64,000 nt of DNA from Alphaproteobacteria bacterium (GCA_024743215.1 JANSWZ010000001.1:62001-126000); one strand, 5' to 3'. Shown: positions 44,326-54,014, counted from the stretch's first letter. Notes: generated from the letters alone by a model not told the origin. Made by a program: numbers and translations.

Positions 44326-45896
44326 GAATTGACTCCTTGAGCGGCGCGCTGCGCTGCAAGGCTGTCCCAGGTAGGGGGCAATGCCTCGCGCGCTGCGCGG
44401 TAGGTCGTGAAAAGCCTGTCGTAAACCGGCACCAGGCTCTGGTCTGCCGGTTCATGTTCTCCCAGTAGGGGCGTGGTCCATTCAGCAACGCAAGCGTCCA
44501 TGCTCGGATACACACCGATGGCAACCGCAGCCATCATGGCGCATCCGGCAGCGCCCGCTTCATCGCGCGCGGAAACGCGCACTGGAATATTCAAAGAGCT
44601 TGCCAACACTTTCCGCAAAGCCGCCGAGCGTGCGGCACCCCCGGTCAGGCGTAATTCGGAAGGCATCTTACCCATGGCGCCATAGCAATCGCGTGTGGCC
44701 ATTCCCAGCCCTTCCACAATCGCGCGGATGACGTTGGGGAAACGGTGTGTGCTGTTCAAACCGATCAGGCTGGCCCTGGCATTGGCATCGACGAAGGGTC
44801 CACGCTCGCCAGCTTCGGAGATGTATGGGTGGTACACCAACGCGCCTGGTTCCGCGTTTTCGAGCCAGTGATCCATGCGGTTTACGAGATCTGAATGACT
44901 GGGCGCAGCACCTTGTTCTGCAAGTAGATCGCTGGCAAGTGACAAGGCCCAGTCGATGTTCAGCGTGGCAGCCATATTGGTCTGCACCTGGGTGACCATG
45001 TCGGGCACTGGCAGGCAGATGACGTAGCCCGTGGCTTCTGCATTCAGATAGACCTTGTCGGACTTTACGGCCCGCATATGAACGCCGGTAGAGCCAATGG
45101 TCGAACAGGCTGCCCCTTCATCGCCGGTATGAACACCTGCGCCGAGCGCTGTCATCACCATATCCACATAGCCCAGCGATATGGGTGTCCCTTCACGCAG
45201 ACCTGTGGCCCGGGCGGCCTCTGCGGTCAGGGGGCGTGTTTCCTGTGTGCCGTCCATGATGTCTGGCAGAAAGTGGCGGCAATTGGTAAGGCCGAGGGCG
45301 TCGATCACAGTGCTGTTGTATTGGCGCGTTCGAAAATCTCCGAAGGTGAAACTGGCCTCTGAGGGATCAGTTGCACGGACGCCTGTGAGATTGAGGAACA
45401 GCCAGTCCTTGCAATGGAGTGCGACCTCGGCCCGATCCAGAAATTCAGGATGATTGGCCTGCATATGCGCCAGCTGACTGCCTTGCTGGCAAGTGTTGAG
45501 CCCGGTGCCTGTTGCCTCAAACCGCGCGCGCTCGGTGGGACCGGACGCAAGCCGCGAAACAGTCGGCGCTGCGCGTGCATCCAGCCAAAGCCATGCGTCT
45601 GTCACAGGTTCGTTGCCTGCGCCGATCAGCCAGGTGCCATCCCCTTGTCCAGTGAGCGCGACGGCTGCCGTCCGTTTGGCTAGATCATCAATCTTGTCGG
45701 AAAGGCCGCGAATGGCTGTCGTGCAGTCCTGCCATGTTCGCGGCAAGCTTTGTGTGGCTGCGCCATTGGCGCCCATAACATAGGTGTTTCGCACCGAGGA
45801 AGTTGCAATCTGACGACCCGACAGGTCAAAAGCGACTGCCTTGATGACGGAAGTCCCGGCATCAACACCTATGATCAGGTTTGCCTGCTCACTCAT
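44322..45896 (-). CDS. eryA: Erythritol kinase EryA (FGGY family)
   Basis: This 524-residue kinase has GVDAGTSVIKAVAFDLSG at the ATP phosphate loop, TGQGDGTWLI, WLDARAAPT with the catalytic Asp region, STIGSTGVHM and RLTGGAARSAALR. It phosphorylates erythritol on entry. It is the first gene of leftward eryABCD and is divergent from the ABC importer, separated by 421 bases. Length and order match Brucella EryA. Confidence 0.92.
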   Translation of the reverse strand: MSEQANLIIGVDAGTSVIKAVAFDLSGRQIATSSVRNTYVMGANGAATQSLPRTWQDCTTAIRGLSDKIDDLAKRTAAVALTGQGDGTWLIGAGNEPVTDAWLWLDARAAPTVSRLASGPTERARFEATGTGLNTCQQGSQLAHMQANHPEFLDRAEVALHCKDWLFLNLTGVRATDPSEASFTFGDFRTRQYNSTVIDALGLTNCRHFLPDIMDGTQETRPLTAEAARATGLREGTPISLGYVDMVMTALGAGVHTGDEGAACSTIGSTGVHMRAVKSDKVYLNAEATGYVICLPVPDMVTQVQTNMAATLNIDWALSLASDLLAEQGAAPSHSDLVNRMDHWLENAEPGALVYHPYISEAGERGPFVDANARASLIGLNSTHRFPNVIRAIVEGLGMATRDCYGAMGKMPSELRLTGGAARSAALRKVLASSLNIPVRVSARDEAGAAGCAMMAAVAIGVYPSMDACVAEWTTPLLGEHEPADQSLVPVYDRLFTTYRAAREALPPTWDSLAAQRAAQGVNS

Positions 45897-46317
45897 TAGC
45901 GCCCCTTACCAACCACTTCGTGTCTTTCCAAGCATCGCGCACTGCCTTTTCGTTCAACGCCACCGCCAATCTTTCAGCGCGCGCTGAAGAACGGCCAGAT
46001 CCGGACGGGAGGAAATTCTGCCGTCGAGGCTATCACGAGAATTTAAACTAGTGTGAATTTTTTTGCAGACAACGAAATTTTTTTCAAATAGAGTTATGGT
46101 CATCGGCGATAAGTATATGCGCCAATGCTTCGTTCGACACACGGAATTGAGGAGTTCCGCGAACGGTACATGGGAGCAGAGCTTTGCACTTTGGGGCAAG
46201 GCTGCGATCCCAATACGAGTGCTGGCAACAGACCGGCAAGATCGAACGATCCGGTCCGCCGGGATGGAAATTCCGGGGTAGAAACCGCGGTTCGGAAAAA
46301 GACGAGGGGGTACCGTT
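45897..46317. promoter_or_regulatory. Divergent eryA / ABC importer control region
   Basis: This 421-base gap contains no supported gene. It has a perfect 16-base palindrome TTCAGCGC-GCGCTGAA at 45973-45988, 77 bases upstream of eryA, and an A/T-rich patch (about 46034-46098) with repeated GAATTT/GAAATTT elements that could hold promoters in both directions. EryD, encoded at the end of the ery operon, is the obvious candidate ligand. No specific site can be proved by eye. Confidence 0.5.
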
Positions 46318-46971
46318 ATGACCACGACTGGCACCACAATAGCCACCGGCAGCAAAACAGCACGACGTAAGATTGTTTTTGTGGTCGTGGCGGCCGTGAT
46401 TGCGGTTGCAATGGCTGTTGATACAAAAGTGGTGCAAATCGGGTCTGATGCTGATCTTCGTCAGCAGGCTTTTGATCCGGACCGCTTCGGGCGGACAGAG
46501 TTTCCGCGCATCCGAGAATCTGTCGTGGAACGAGCGGCAGAAGCGGCAACGCTCGCCGAGGAGTTGGCAGCCGACAAAAATGCAGCCATTGCAGCATATG
46601 GCACTTCGGCTGGGACGTTTCCTGTTATCGCTGTGAGTTTTACCGGTACGGTCGGCGAAGGAAAATCGGGCATATTCGCCGTTGACGTTGATGGTTTGCC
46701 GGAAGGAACAAAGATACGCGTCCAAACCGGACCAGCCATCAACGGAACAGAACTACGTGATATTCCGGGCGACATTGACTTCGGGGCCTTCACCAATCAA
46801 ATCGAATATCAGGATTCCGGCGCCGGAATTAATCGGGCTATGGCCGCGGAGGTTCTGGCTGATCTGGATCGCGAGACGCTGTCCGGCAAGACGATCACAG
46901 TCACCGGCGCTTTCACCATGATCAACCCAAAAAACTGGCTCGTCACACCAGTCTCACTGGAGATCAAGTGA
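46318..46971 (+). CDS. DUF2291 family periplasmic protein of the erythritol importer operon
   Basis: This 217-residue protein has one N-terminal membrane segment (about 19-38) acting as an anchor or uncleaved signal, with no lipobox Cys. The rest is a periplasmic domain (PVIAVSFTGTVGEGKSGIFAVDV; TGAFTMINPKNWLVTPVSLEI). DUF2291 proteins are found beside ribose-type sugar ABC operons but their function is unknown. It is the first gene of the importer operon and abuts the ATPase gene by a TGATG overlap. Confidence 0.83.
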   Translation: MTTTGTTIATGSKTARRKIVFVVVAAVIAVAMAVDTKVVQIGSDADLRQQAFDPDRFGRTEFPRIRESVVERAAEAATLAEELAADKNAAIAAYGTSAGTFPVIAVSFTGTVGEGKSGIFAVDVDGLPEGTKIRVQTGPAINGTELRDIPGDIDFGAFTNQIEYQDSGAGINRAMAAEVLADLDRETLSGKTITVTGAFTMINPKNWLVTPVSLEIK

Positions 46972-48521
46972 TGGGCACCGATACTTTGGACGATGTACCT
47001 CAGGCCAAGCCCGATGTGGCCGAAGTGGTGTTGGCCGCACGTCATGTTGCCAAGAGCTTTGGCGCGGTTCAGGCGCTGAAAGGTGTGAATTTCGACGTTC
47101 ATCGCGGGCAGGTTACGACACTATTTGGTGAGAATGGCGCAGGCAAATCCACTTTGATGAAAGTGCTCTCAGGCGTGCATCTTCCGACGGAGGGTGAGCT
47201 AATACTGGACGGGAAGCCCGTCGTGATCACCTCAACCGTTGCAGCCCGAGAATTGGGCATTTCAATCATCCACCAGGAGCTGTCTCTGGCCCCGAACATG
47301 AATGTGCGGGACAACATCTTCATGGGGCGCGAAATAATGGGGTCATTCGGCGTCGACTATGCTGAGCAGGAGCGCCAGACCCGCGCTCTGATGCGGGATC
47401 TGGAGGAGGATATTGATCCTCTGACATTGGTCGAAGACCTGCGTCTTGGCCAGCAACAGATTGTGGAAATTGCCCGTGCGCTTTCCGTCAATTCACGCAT
47501 TCTCATCATGGATGAACCCACATCGGCCTTGTCCGCAACGGAAGTGGAGGTTCTCTTCAAGGTGATCCACGACCTCAAGGCCCGCGGCGTAAGCATTGTG
47601 TATATCTCGCACCACCTTGAAGAGGCGCTGACCATTACCGACCACGCGGTTGTTTTGCGCGACGGAATCATGACCGCCTACGGCCCCCGTGCAGAGATTG
47701 ACCTTGAGTGGATTGTCCGCAACATGGTGGGTGACAATTTTGACCTTGGCTCACCGCCCGAGAATGTTTTGGGCGCGCCCGCATTGCAGTTGGAATCGCT
47801 TTGCGTTGCCATGGCTTCAGGCGCTGGAAACGCTGTAGACCATTTGGACCTCACCGTCTCGGCCGGGGAGGTCGTCTGCATCTATGGTCTGATGGGCGCA
47901 GGCCGTACTGAAATGATGGAATGCGTCGCTGGCCGTCTTGCACCCAGTTCCGGCAATATTTTGCTGCATGGACAGGATGTTTCGAAACTGACCATTTCAC
48001 AACGGATTGCTGCGGGCCTTGTTCTTGTCCCGGAAGACCGTCAGCGCGACGGGCTGGTGCAGACCATGAGTGTGGGGCGCAATCTGTCGCTCGCTTCGAT
48101 TGGGAATTTTACAAAGAGCCTGTTCACAAACACCAACGACGAAGACGCGATCATCGACAGATCCATCAAGGAAGTAACCGTCAAAGCAGAAGGCCCTGAC
48201 GCGCCGATCGGGTCACTGTCCGGAGGCAATCAACAGAAGGTCGTGATTGGCAAAATGCTGGCGACCAAACCCTCGGTCATCCTGCTCGACGAGCCCAGCC
48301 GTGGCATCGATATCGGTGCCAAGGGGGAGGTCTTCCGGATTTTGGCGGATCGCGCCAACAACGGCATGGCTGTTGTCTATACGACCTCTGAAGTGACGGA
48401 ATGCCTCGCAATCGCGCATCGTGTCATTGTAATGCGGCGCGGCCGAATTGCCGCGGAATTCACTCAAGACATAACAAAAGAAGCAATTATGGCAGCTTCC
48501 GGCGAAAGCCTGGCTGCATGA
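46971..48521 (+). CDS. Sugar ABC transporter ATPase with two nucleotide-binding domains (erythritol type)
   Basis: This 516-residue RbsA/MglA-type fused ATPase has an N-terminal domain with Walker A GENGAGKSTLMK, signature region RLGQQQIVEIARAL and Walker B ILIMDEPTSAL. The second domain has the degenerate Walker A GLMGAGRTEMM, signature LSGGNQQKVVIGK and LLDEPSRGID. It energises the importer formed with the next two genes. The ATG at 46971 is preferred over GTG 46968. Erythritol specificity is inferred from its position divergent from eryA. Confidence 0.9.
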   Translation: MGTDTLDDVPQAKPDVAEVVLAARHVAKSFGAVQALKGVNFDVHRGQVTTLFGENGAGKSTLMKVLSGVHLPTEGELILDGKPVVITSTVAARELGISIIHQELSLAPNMNVRDNIFMGREIMGSFGVDYAEQERQTRALMRDLEEDIDPLTLVEDLRLGQQQIVEIARALSVNSRILIMDEPTSALSATEVEVLFKVIHDLKARGVSIVYISHHLEEALTITDHAVVLRDGIMTAYGPRAEIDLEWIVRNMVGDNFDLGSPPENVLGAPALQLESLCVAMASGAGNAVDHLDLTVSAGEVVCIYGLMGAGRTEMMECVAGRLAPSSGNILLHGQDVSKLTISQRIAAGLVLVPEDRQRDGLVQTMSVGRNLSLASIGNFTKSLFTNTNDEDAIIDRSIKEVTVKAEGPDAPIGSLSGGNQQKVVIGKMLATKPSVILLDEPSRGIDIGAKGEVFRILADRANNGMAVVYTTSEVTECLAIAHRVIVMRRGRIAAEFTQDITKEAIMAASGESLAA

Positions 48522-48544
48522 CCGATACGCAGGGAGACCGCAAA

Positions 48545-49594
48545 ATGTCAGATGTGAGATCGGCATCGCTCGAAACCAAGCCCAAGAAGGCTGGAGAGCT
48601 AAACTTTGTGCATCTGTTGCTTGAGGGCCGTGCATTTTTTGCTCTGATTGTCATCATTGCGATCTTCTCATTCCTGTCGGCGAATTACTTTTCCGTGCCG
48701 AACTTTCTGATCATGACGTCACAAGTAGCAATTTTCGGCCTTCTGGCTATTGGCATGTTGCTCGTCATTCTGTCCGGTGGCATCGATTTGTCAGTGGGAT
48801 CAACTCTGGCCTTGTGCGGTGTTTTCGCAGGTTTCCTGATGCAAGGGATCGAGCTGGAAGCTTTGGGTGTCATATTATATCTGCCCGTTTGGGCTGTCTT
48901 CATCTTGACGCTTTGTATGGGGGCACTGGTTGGCATCCTGAACGGTGTACTGGTCGCCTATTTCAAAGTACCCGCCTTTGTTGCGACGCTTGGCACACTC
49001 TATGTGGCGCGCGGTGTGGCACTGCTCATGACCAACGGGCTGACATTCAACAACCTGTCGGGCGACCCTTCGTTCAGCAATACCGGCTTTGAATGGTTGG
49101 GCTTCAATCGGCTATGGGGTGTTCCGATCAGCATTTTCGTGCTGACCGCAGTCGCTGTCTCTGTGCATCTTTTGCTGACCAGAACGCCTTTCGGGCGGTG
49201 GCTCTATTCCACGGGTGGAAATGCCAATGCGGCGGAGCTGTCAGGCGTTCCGGTCAAGAAGGTTCAGATCTGGGTTTATGTGCTGTCCGGTGTATGCGCC
49301 GCGATTGCCGGTGTTGTGCTGAGCTCTCAGCTCACCTCTGCCGGGCCGACTGCCGGCACAACCTATGAGCTGACAGCCATTGCAGCCGTTGTCGTTGGGG
49401 GAGCGTCGCTGATGGGCGGACGCGGGACAGTGCGCGGCACATTGCTGGGCGCTTTCGTGATCGTGTTTCTGGGCGCAGGCCTGGTTATCACCGGCGTGTC
49501 ATCTTACTGGCAAACTGTCTTTACGGGCGCGGTAATCGTGCTCGCTGTCATGCTGAATTCAATTCAATACGGAAACAAAGGCAAGTCAGGTTAG
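48545..49594 (+). CDS. Sugar ABC transporter permease (RbsC type)
   Basis: This protein of 349 residues has eight to ten hydrophobic helices and typical RbsC segments: LLVILSGGIDLSVGSTLALCG, VPAFVATLGTLYVARGVALLM and ELTAIAAVVVGGASLMGGRGT. The start is ATG 48545 (MSDVRSASLETK), 23 bases after the ATPase stop, with GGGAGA upstream. Partner of the flanking ATPase and binding protein in an erythritol-type importer. Confidence 0.9.
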   Translation: MSDVRSASLETKPKKAGELNFVHLLLEGRAFFALIVIIAIFSFLSANYFSVPNFLIMTSQVAIFGLLAIGMLLVILSGGIDLSVGSTLALCGVFAGFLMQGIELEALGVILYLPVWAVFILTLCMGALVGILNGVLVAYFKVPAFVATLGTLYVARGVALLMTNGLTFNNLSGDPSFSNTGFEWLGFNRLWGVPISIFVLTAVAVSVHLLLTRTPFGRWLYSTGGNANAAELSGVPVKKVQIWVYVLSGVCAAIAGVVLSSQLTSAGPTAGTTYELTAIAAVVVGGASLMGGRGTVRGTLLGAFVIVFLGAGLVITGVSSYWQTVFTGAVIVLAVMLNSIQYGNKGKSG

Positions 49595-49622
49595 CTTTTG
49601 ATCCAAAACATTCGCGACTGCA

Positions 49623-49639
49623 CAGGTTCAATGAACCTG
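49623..49639 (+). other. Intercistronic hairpin between permease and binding-protein genes
   Basis: CAGGTTC-AAT-GAACCTG is a perfect 7-base stem with a 3-base loop and no T-run. It lies in the 97-base gap before the binding-protein gene. Such hairpins often protect a transcript and help binding proteins reach higher levels than the membrane components. A partial terminator is also possible. Confidence 0.4.
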
Positions 49640-49691
49640 ACGCGGAAAATGCCGGGCATCGGCAAATAATCAACCAAGGGAGACTATCATA

Positions 49692-50639
49692 ATGATTAAG
49701 TTTACTAAACGCGCAGTGCTCGCAGCTGCGGTATCGCTGCCACTCATGGCAGGATCTGCCTGGGCCGAGGGATTGATCACCATTATTGTCAATGACCCGG
49801 CTAACCCATATTGGTTCACGGAAGGCGAAGTGGCCAAGGCGACCGCCGAGGAACTGGGTTACGAAGCAACAGTGTCTGCGCATAAGGGCGACACCAACGT
49901 TGAATCCAACCTTATCGATGCGGCCATTACAAATGGCGCCAAGGCAATCATTCTGGATCCGGCAAATGCCGATGGTTCGATTGCTGTCGTGCGCAAGGCC
50001 ACACAAGCAGGCATTCCCGTCTTTCTGGTCAACGCCGAGATCAACGAAAGTGGAATCGCGATTGCACAACTGGTTTCCAACAATGCTCAGGGTGCCGCTC
50101 TGGGCGCCGTTACATGGCAGGGATTGGTTGGTGACGAAGCTAAATATGTAGAGTTCTTCGGCAACCCAGCTGACAATAACGCAGCAACGCGGTCTAACGG
50201 ATACAACACCGTATTGTCTCAATATCCAGGACTTGAGAAAGTTGCCGAGGAAGTTGCCAATTGGGATCGTACGCAAGGCTACACAAAGATGCAGTCGATC
50301 ATTCAGGCAAACCCGGTGATCAATGCAATCATCGCCGGCAATGATGAAATGGCGCTGGGCGCAATTGCCGCTCTGAAGGAATCCAGCAAGCTGGACGGCG
50401 TTATTGTCGGCGGTTTCGATGGGTCACCTGATGCGGTTGAAGCCATCAAAAATGGTGAAATGGCATACACAGTGCTTCAGCCTGTTGCGGTCTTCTCCCG
50501 CGAAGCTGTCATCCAGGCTGATCACTACATCAAGAACGGATCAGCGAAGATGAGTGAAGAAAAACAGCTCTTTGATTGCTTGCTGATTACGCCTGAAAAC
50601 GTGGGCAACTACTCAGCACCATTTACCCTGTCGAACTAA
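49692..50639 (+). CDS. Periplasmic sugar-binding protein (RbsB type) of the erythritol importer
   Basis: This 315-residue protein has a clear Sec signal (MIKFTKRAVLAAAVSLPLMA, cleaved near GSAWA-EG) followed by a periplasmic-binding-protein 4 domain: ITIIVNDPANPYWFTEGEVAKATAEELGY, IDAAITNGAKAIILDPANADG, AIIAGNDEMALGAIAAL, VIVGGFDGSPDAVEAI. It delivers a sugar or sugar alcohol to the permease. Erythritol is inferred from the locus. A strong terminator follows at 50658. Confidence 0.9.
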   Translation: MIKFTKRAVLAAAVSLPLMAGSAWAEGLITIIVNDPANPYWFTEGEVAKATAEELGYEATVSAHKGDTNVESNLIDAAITNGAKAIILDPANADGSIAVVRKATQAGIPVFLVNAEINESGIAIAQLVSNNAQGAALGAVTWQGLVGDEAKYVEFFGNPADNNAATRSNGYNTVLSQYPGLEKVAEEVANWDRTQGYTKMQSIIQANPVINAIIAGNDEMALGAIAALKESSKLDGVIVGGFDGSPDAVEAIKNGEMAYTVLQPVAVFSREAVIQADHYIKNGSAKMSEEKQLFDCLLITPENVGNYSAPFTLSN

Positions 50640-50657
50640 ACGGTTCTGTAAGTTTGG

Positions 50658-50686
50658 AAAAAGGCGCCCTTATGGGCGCCTTTTTT
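50658..50686 (+). terminator. Intrinsic terminator after the importer operon
   Basis: The arms AAAAAGGCGCCC (50658-50669) and GGGCGCCTTTTT (50674-50685) with a TTAT loop are followed by further T. A strong GC stem plus U-tract, 18 bases after the binding-protein stop. Confidence 0.92.
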
Positions 50687-50808
50687 ATTCACTTTGCAAC
50701 TGATCTCAGGTTTTCCGCCAATTGTTGCCATTTTGAGTTAGCTCCATTCCGGCCTTGCGTCAGGCGATTGCCGCCTCCAATTCGCATACCGCTTAGATCT
50801 CTCACCTT

Positions 50809-52134
50809 TCAATCCATCTCTGCCAAGGCAGCGTTCGGGTCTGGCCTGGCCGTCTTCCACTGTTCGCCAGCTTGGGAATCCCCAAAATGCGATTGATTGT
50901 AGAGGTAGTCTCGGGTCAGTGGGACGGCATCGACATTGCGTGACAACTGGAACTGGAAAACCGCTTGCGGGCTATTGCGAAAGGTTTGCTCGCATGCGGC
51001 AAGATAAAAGCGCCACATCCTGACAAAACGATCATCATACAACGCCGCTACCTGATCTTCATTTTCCTGAAACCGATCGTACCAGTGCCGCAACGTGTAG
51101 GCATAATGCAGGCGCCAACATTCGATGTCTGTTGCCCATAATCGGGTCTTCTCGACGGCGCTCATGACTTCTGAAACGGTCGGGATGTAACCGCCTGGAA
51201 AGATATGCTTGGCGATCCACGGGTTCGTTCCCGTCGCTGGGGCGCCCCAACCAATTGTGTGAACTAACGCAATGCCATCGGGAGAGAGCCGGTTGCGTAT
51301 TGTCCGAAAATATTCAACAAAATGGCGCAGCCCCACATGTTCGAACATCCCGACTGAGACAATCCTGTCGAAAGTGCCTTCAACATGGCGGTAGTCGCAC
51401 AGTTGGAAGTCCACCTGACTTGAAAGGCCTGCCTGTTCCGCCCGTTTTGTCGCATAAGTGTGCTGTTCCTCAGACAGTGTGACCCCGACAACGCGAGCGC
51501 CGTAGTCCTTTGCGAGAGTCAGTGCCAATCCGCCCCAGCCGCACCCGACATCGAGGATAGACATGCCCGGTTCGATCATCAGTTTTCGGGCGATATGTTC
51601 TTTTTTGTGCGCTTGTGCCTGTTCCAGTGTTTCGGCAGGGTCTTTGAAATAGCCGCACGAATACTGCCGATCATCATCGAGAAACAGGTCATATAGACGG
51701 CCCGAAAGGTCGTAGTGGTGGGCCACGTTGCCACGCGCACGTTCCGCAAAATTGTTTTGCGCCAGCCACCGCAAGGAAGAGCGTGACTTTTGCAGTGGCT
51801 TTTGCCACCAGACTTGATTGCCCTCATCATGCTGAACGTTGCGAACAATCAATCCGAGAAATTCTTGTAGATCATCCCCATCAATCGTCAGCGATCCATT
51901 CATATAAGCTTCGCCCAACGCCAACTCCGGGTTCAATGCCAGATGCCTGACCGTTGAGGCATCGTGCAGCCGAACCGTCACCGGATGGCCGCTTGGGTTG
52001 CCGTATTTATGAATTTCGCCCGATGGCATGACGACGTTCAGGGTACCGTCGCGCAAGATTGACTTCAGCATCCTGTCGAGTGCGTATTCTGAAAGCTGGA
52101 TCATCCGGTCACTTCTTATCCTAGTTGCGTTCAT
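50809..52134 (-). CDS. Cyclopropane-fatty-acyl-phospholipid synthase family methyltransferase
   Basis: This 441-residue (or 430 from the ATG at 52101) SAM-dependent enzyme matches the CFA synthase/mycolic cyclopropane synthase family. SAM motif I reads MSILDVGCGWGGLALTLA, followed by GVTLSEEQHTYA and DRIVSVGMFEHVGLRHF. The N-terminal part (about 1-120) is the lipid-binding region. It would methylenate cis double bonds of membrane phospholipids. Single gene, convergent with the importer operon, with the terminator in between. Confidence 0.9.
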   Translation of the reverse strand: MNATRIRSDRMIQLSEYALDRMLKSILRDGTLNVVMPSGEIHKYGNPSGHPVTVRLHDASTVRHLALNPELALGEAYMNGSLTIDGDDLQEFLGLIVRNVQHDEGNQVWWQKPLQKSRSSLRWLAQNNFAERARGNVAHHYDLSGRLYDLFLDDDRQYSCGYFKDPAETLEQAQAHKKEHIARKLMIEPGMSILDVGCGWGGLALTLAKDYGARVVGVTLSEEQHTYATKRAEQAGLSSQVDFQLCDYRHVEGTFDRIVSVGMFEHVGLRHFVEYFRTIRNRLSPDGIALVHTIGWGAPATGTNPWIAKHIFPGGYIPTVSEVMSAVEKTRLWATDIECWRLHYAYTLRHWYDRFQENEDQVAALYDDRFVRMWRFYLAACEQTFRNSPQAVFQFQLSRNVDAVPLTRDYLYNQSHFGDSQAGEQWKTARPDPNAALAEMD

Positions 52135-52629
52135 TTTGTCAGTTCAGGTGGCACTGGAAATTGAGTGGTGTGTCGCCAGATCACGTTCTTGAAAGGCAAC
52201 GGATTGCAGCGGATCAACCTGAGCGATGTCGCCCGCTTGCAAGGTTTGCACATGAAACATGCGCCGTATTGACACCAATCAATATGTACAAAAATCTTGG
52301 AGATAATTTGAAAAAGTGTGATCTGTCAATCCGAAAGCATGGTCACGGCCCGGCAACAATCCAAGGCCCGCGGCGGTTTCAGCCATAATATCATCGATCA
52401 GGTTTTGGGCACATTGCCACAGATTTCTTTGATGGAGGATAGCGCGAACAGTGCTCCCATCAAGAATGGGCCAAGGCTATCCGGCACGGAGCGGCCATCA
52501 AATTTGTGTGTTTGATCTTGCCGTTATGTCGCGGATTCAGAAGTGTGTGCGCTGAGTAAATTCCAGATAGGGCCAACTGGTTTGTACTTGGCATCGATCA
52601 TCTCATGATTACGGATTTTTGCATTCAAA
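52135..52629. other. 495-base region with no supported gene
   Basis: No frame here has a credible start and recognisable protein. A plus-strand frame at 52318-52515 (65 residues) has no family match and no clear ribosome binding site. I see no RNA gene, repeat or TetR-type palindrome. The right end carries the 3' flank of the SnoaL-like gene, the left end the promoter side of the CFA-synthase-type gene. Confidence 0.5.
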
Positions 52630-53010
52630 TCAAACAGCTTGTGTGAATGCCGATGGTACATCCCACGCTTCGGCGAACTGACCATCAACAATTCTCCAAA
52701 TAACTGCCGCGTCAATGGAAATGGACTCGCCATTATACTGCATCGAGTTGCGTACGTGGACCAAAATGAGTTCGTCACCAATTGGTATTGCGTTGACAGG
52801 CTCAACTTCGAAGGTGCCTGCGGTCTGCCCGTGAAGCCCCTGAACGAACTTTTTCAATCCCGTGACGCCAACATAATCGCCTTCAATATCGGGGAGTTTG
52901 GGATTGAAGTAATGCCATATGAAGCCCTCAGCGAACAGGTCGGCTGACGCATCCAATTTATGAACGTCCAGTTGACTCAGCAAAACAAGATTCGGGTGTG
53001 ATTTATTCAT
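52630..53010 (-). CDS. SnoaL-like (NTF2-fold) protein
   Basis: This 126-residue protein is of the SnoaL/NTF2 fold: LDASADLFAEGFIWHYFNPKLPDIEGDYVGVTGLKKFVQGL, then a central pair of strands and AAVIWRIVDGQFAEAWDVPS. Family members include aldol cyclases and ketosteroid-isomerase-like enzymes, but many lack a known reaction. It lies 128 bases after the SDR gene on the same strand and may belong to the same leftward transcript. Whether it is part of the TetR regulon is not shown by a site of its own. Confidence 0.8.
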   Translation of the reverse strand: MNKSHPNLVLLSQLDVHKLDASADLFAEGFIWHYFNPKLPDIEGDYVGVTGLKKFVQGLHGQTAGTFEVEPVNAIPIGDELILVHVRNSMQYNGESISIDAAVIWRIVDGQFAEAWDVPSAFTQAV

Positions 53011-53138
53011 GCAAAAATTGTATGATCGCGCACTCTGTTATGTGTCAGTGGTACACTTTCAATGAGTTGGCACTTGGCCGATAGCTTTCGGAGCTTTCGC
53101 GTAAGCGGGGCACCTTAGTTTGCACAGGTAGTTGTTCT

Positions 53139-53909
53139 TCAAAAACGGGGAACAAGCATGCCGCCATCGACGGAGATCACGTGTCCGGTTGTATAGGGGA
53201 GGCAGCCCCCTGCGAGATTGGCGACGACGGCGGCCACCTCGGAAGGTTGGCCGACGCGAGGAAGTAGACATAGTCCATCTTCAGCTCGCGCCTGATAGGA
53301 GTCGATTACGGTTTCAGTCATGGGAGTTTCGATCAAGCCGGGCTGAACATCGTAGACCATAACGTTTTCGGGACCCAGACGGGTGGCAAAACACTTAGAT
53401 ATCATCGATGCCGCGGCCTTGGATGCACAGTATTCTGTACGCGGTACTGCCACAGCAGATGCGTTGGAAGACGTGATGTTTATGACGGAATACACCACAT
53501 TTGGATTCCGGCTTCGAGAGAGAAGCCGACGAGCAAAGGCCTGCGTCAGGAAGAACGGCCCTTTGGCGTTCACCGCCATGCAACGATCGAAGCTGTTTTC
53601 TTGGACGTCTAAAGGATCACCACGGCTGACAACACCGATACCAGCATTATTCACAAGTGTGGTGAGTGGTCCCAACACGCCTTCAATTTCGGCTAGGGAC
53701 GGGTCGTGTTGCGTTGTGTCGCCCACGTCGAACGCGCATATGTGTGTGCGTTGACCGAGGTCATCGATTTCGGCAGAGAGGGTCTCAAGGTGTTCATCCG
53801 GCTGAAGATCGTTGAGCCCTATATCAAAACCGGAGCTGGCCAGTGCCAAAGCGGTTGCCCTGCCAATTCCGCGACCTGCTCCGGTCACGAGAGCGACTTG
53901 TCTTGTCAT
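53139..53909 (-). CDS. SDR-family oxidoreductase (FabG-like)
   Basis: This protein of 256 residues has the cofactor loop TGAGRGIG, NNAG and the catalytic set S147, Y160 and K164 (YCASK). It ends with VDGGML as expected. It interconverts an alcohol and a ketone with NAD(P)H. The ATG at 53909 (MTRQVALVTGAG) is chosen, with GGAG seven bases upstream; longer frames are non-homologous. It follows the Dabb gene on the same strand, both downstream of the TetR-type operator at 54363. The substrate is unknown. Confidence 0.87.
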   Translation of the reverse strand: MTRQVALVTGAGRGIGRATALALASSGFDIGLNDLQPDEHLETLSAEIDDLGQRTHICAFDVGDTTQHDPSLAEIEGVLGPLTTLVNNAGIGVVSRGDPLDVQENSFDRCMAVNAKGPFFLTQAFARRLLSRSRNPNVVYSVINITSSNASAVAVPRTEYCASKAAASMISKCFATRLGPENVMVYDVQPGLIETPMTETVIDSYQARAEDGLCLLPRVGQPSEVAAVVANLAGGCLPYTTGHVISVDGGMLVPRF

Positions 53910-54014
53910 CTTGTTCTCCATCATGTCCAGCCATTCTCTAAACGAGCGCCGGCTCTGGCAAAAAGGCCAAAACTGCTGTCTCAAATGTTTTTGGTGCCAG
54001 TGCGCGTTTGCTCA

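Noticed and set aside
52318-52515. 65-residue plus-strand frame in the gap before the SnoaL-like gene
   Set aside because: No ribosome site and no family similarity; likely chance.
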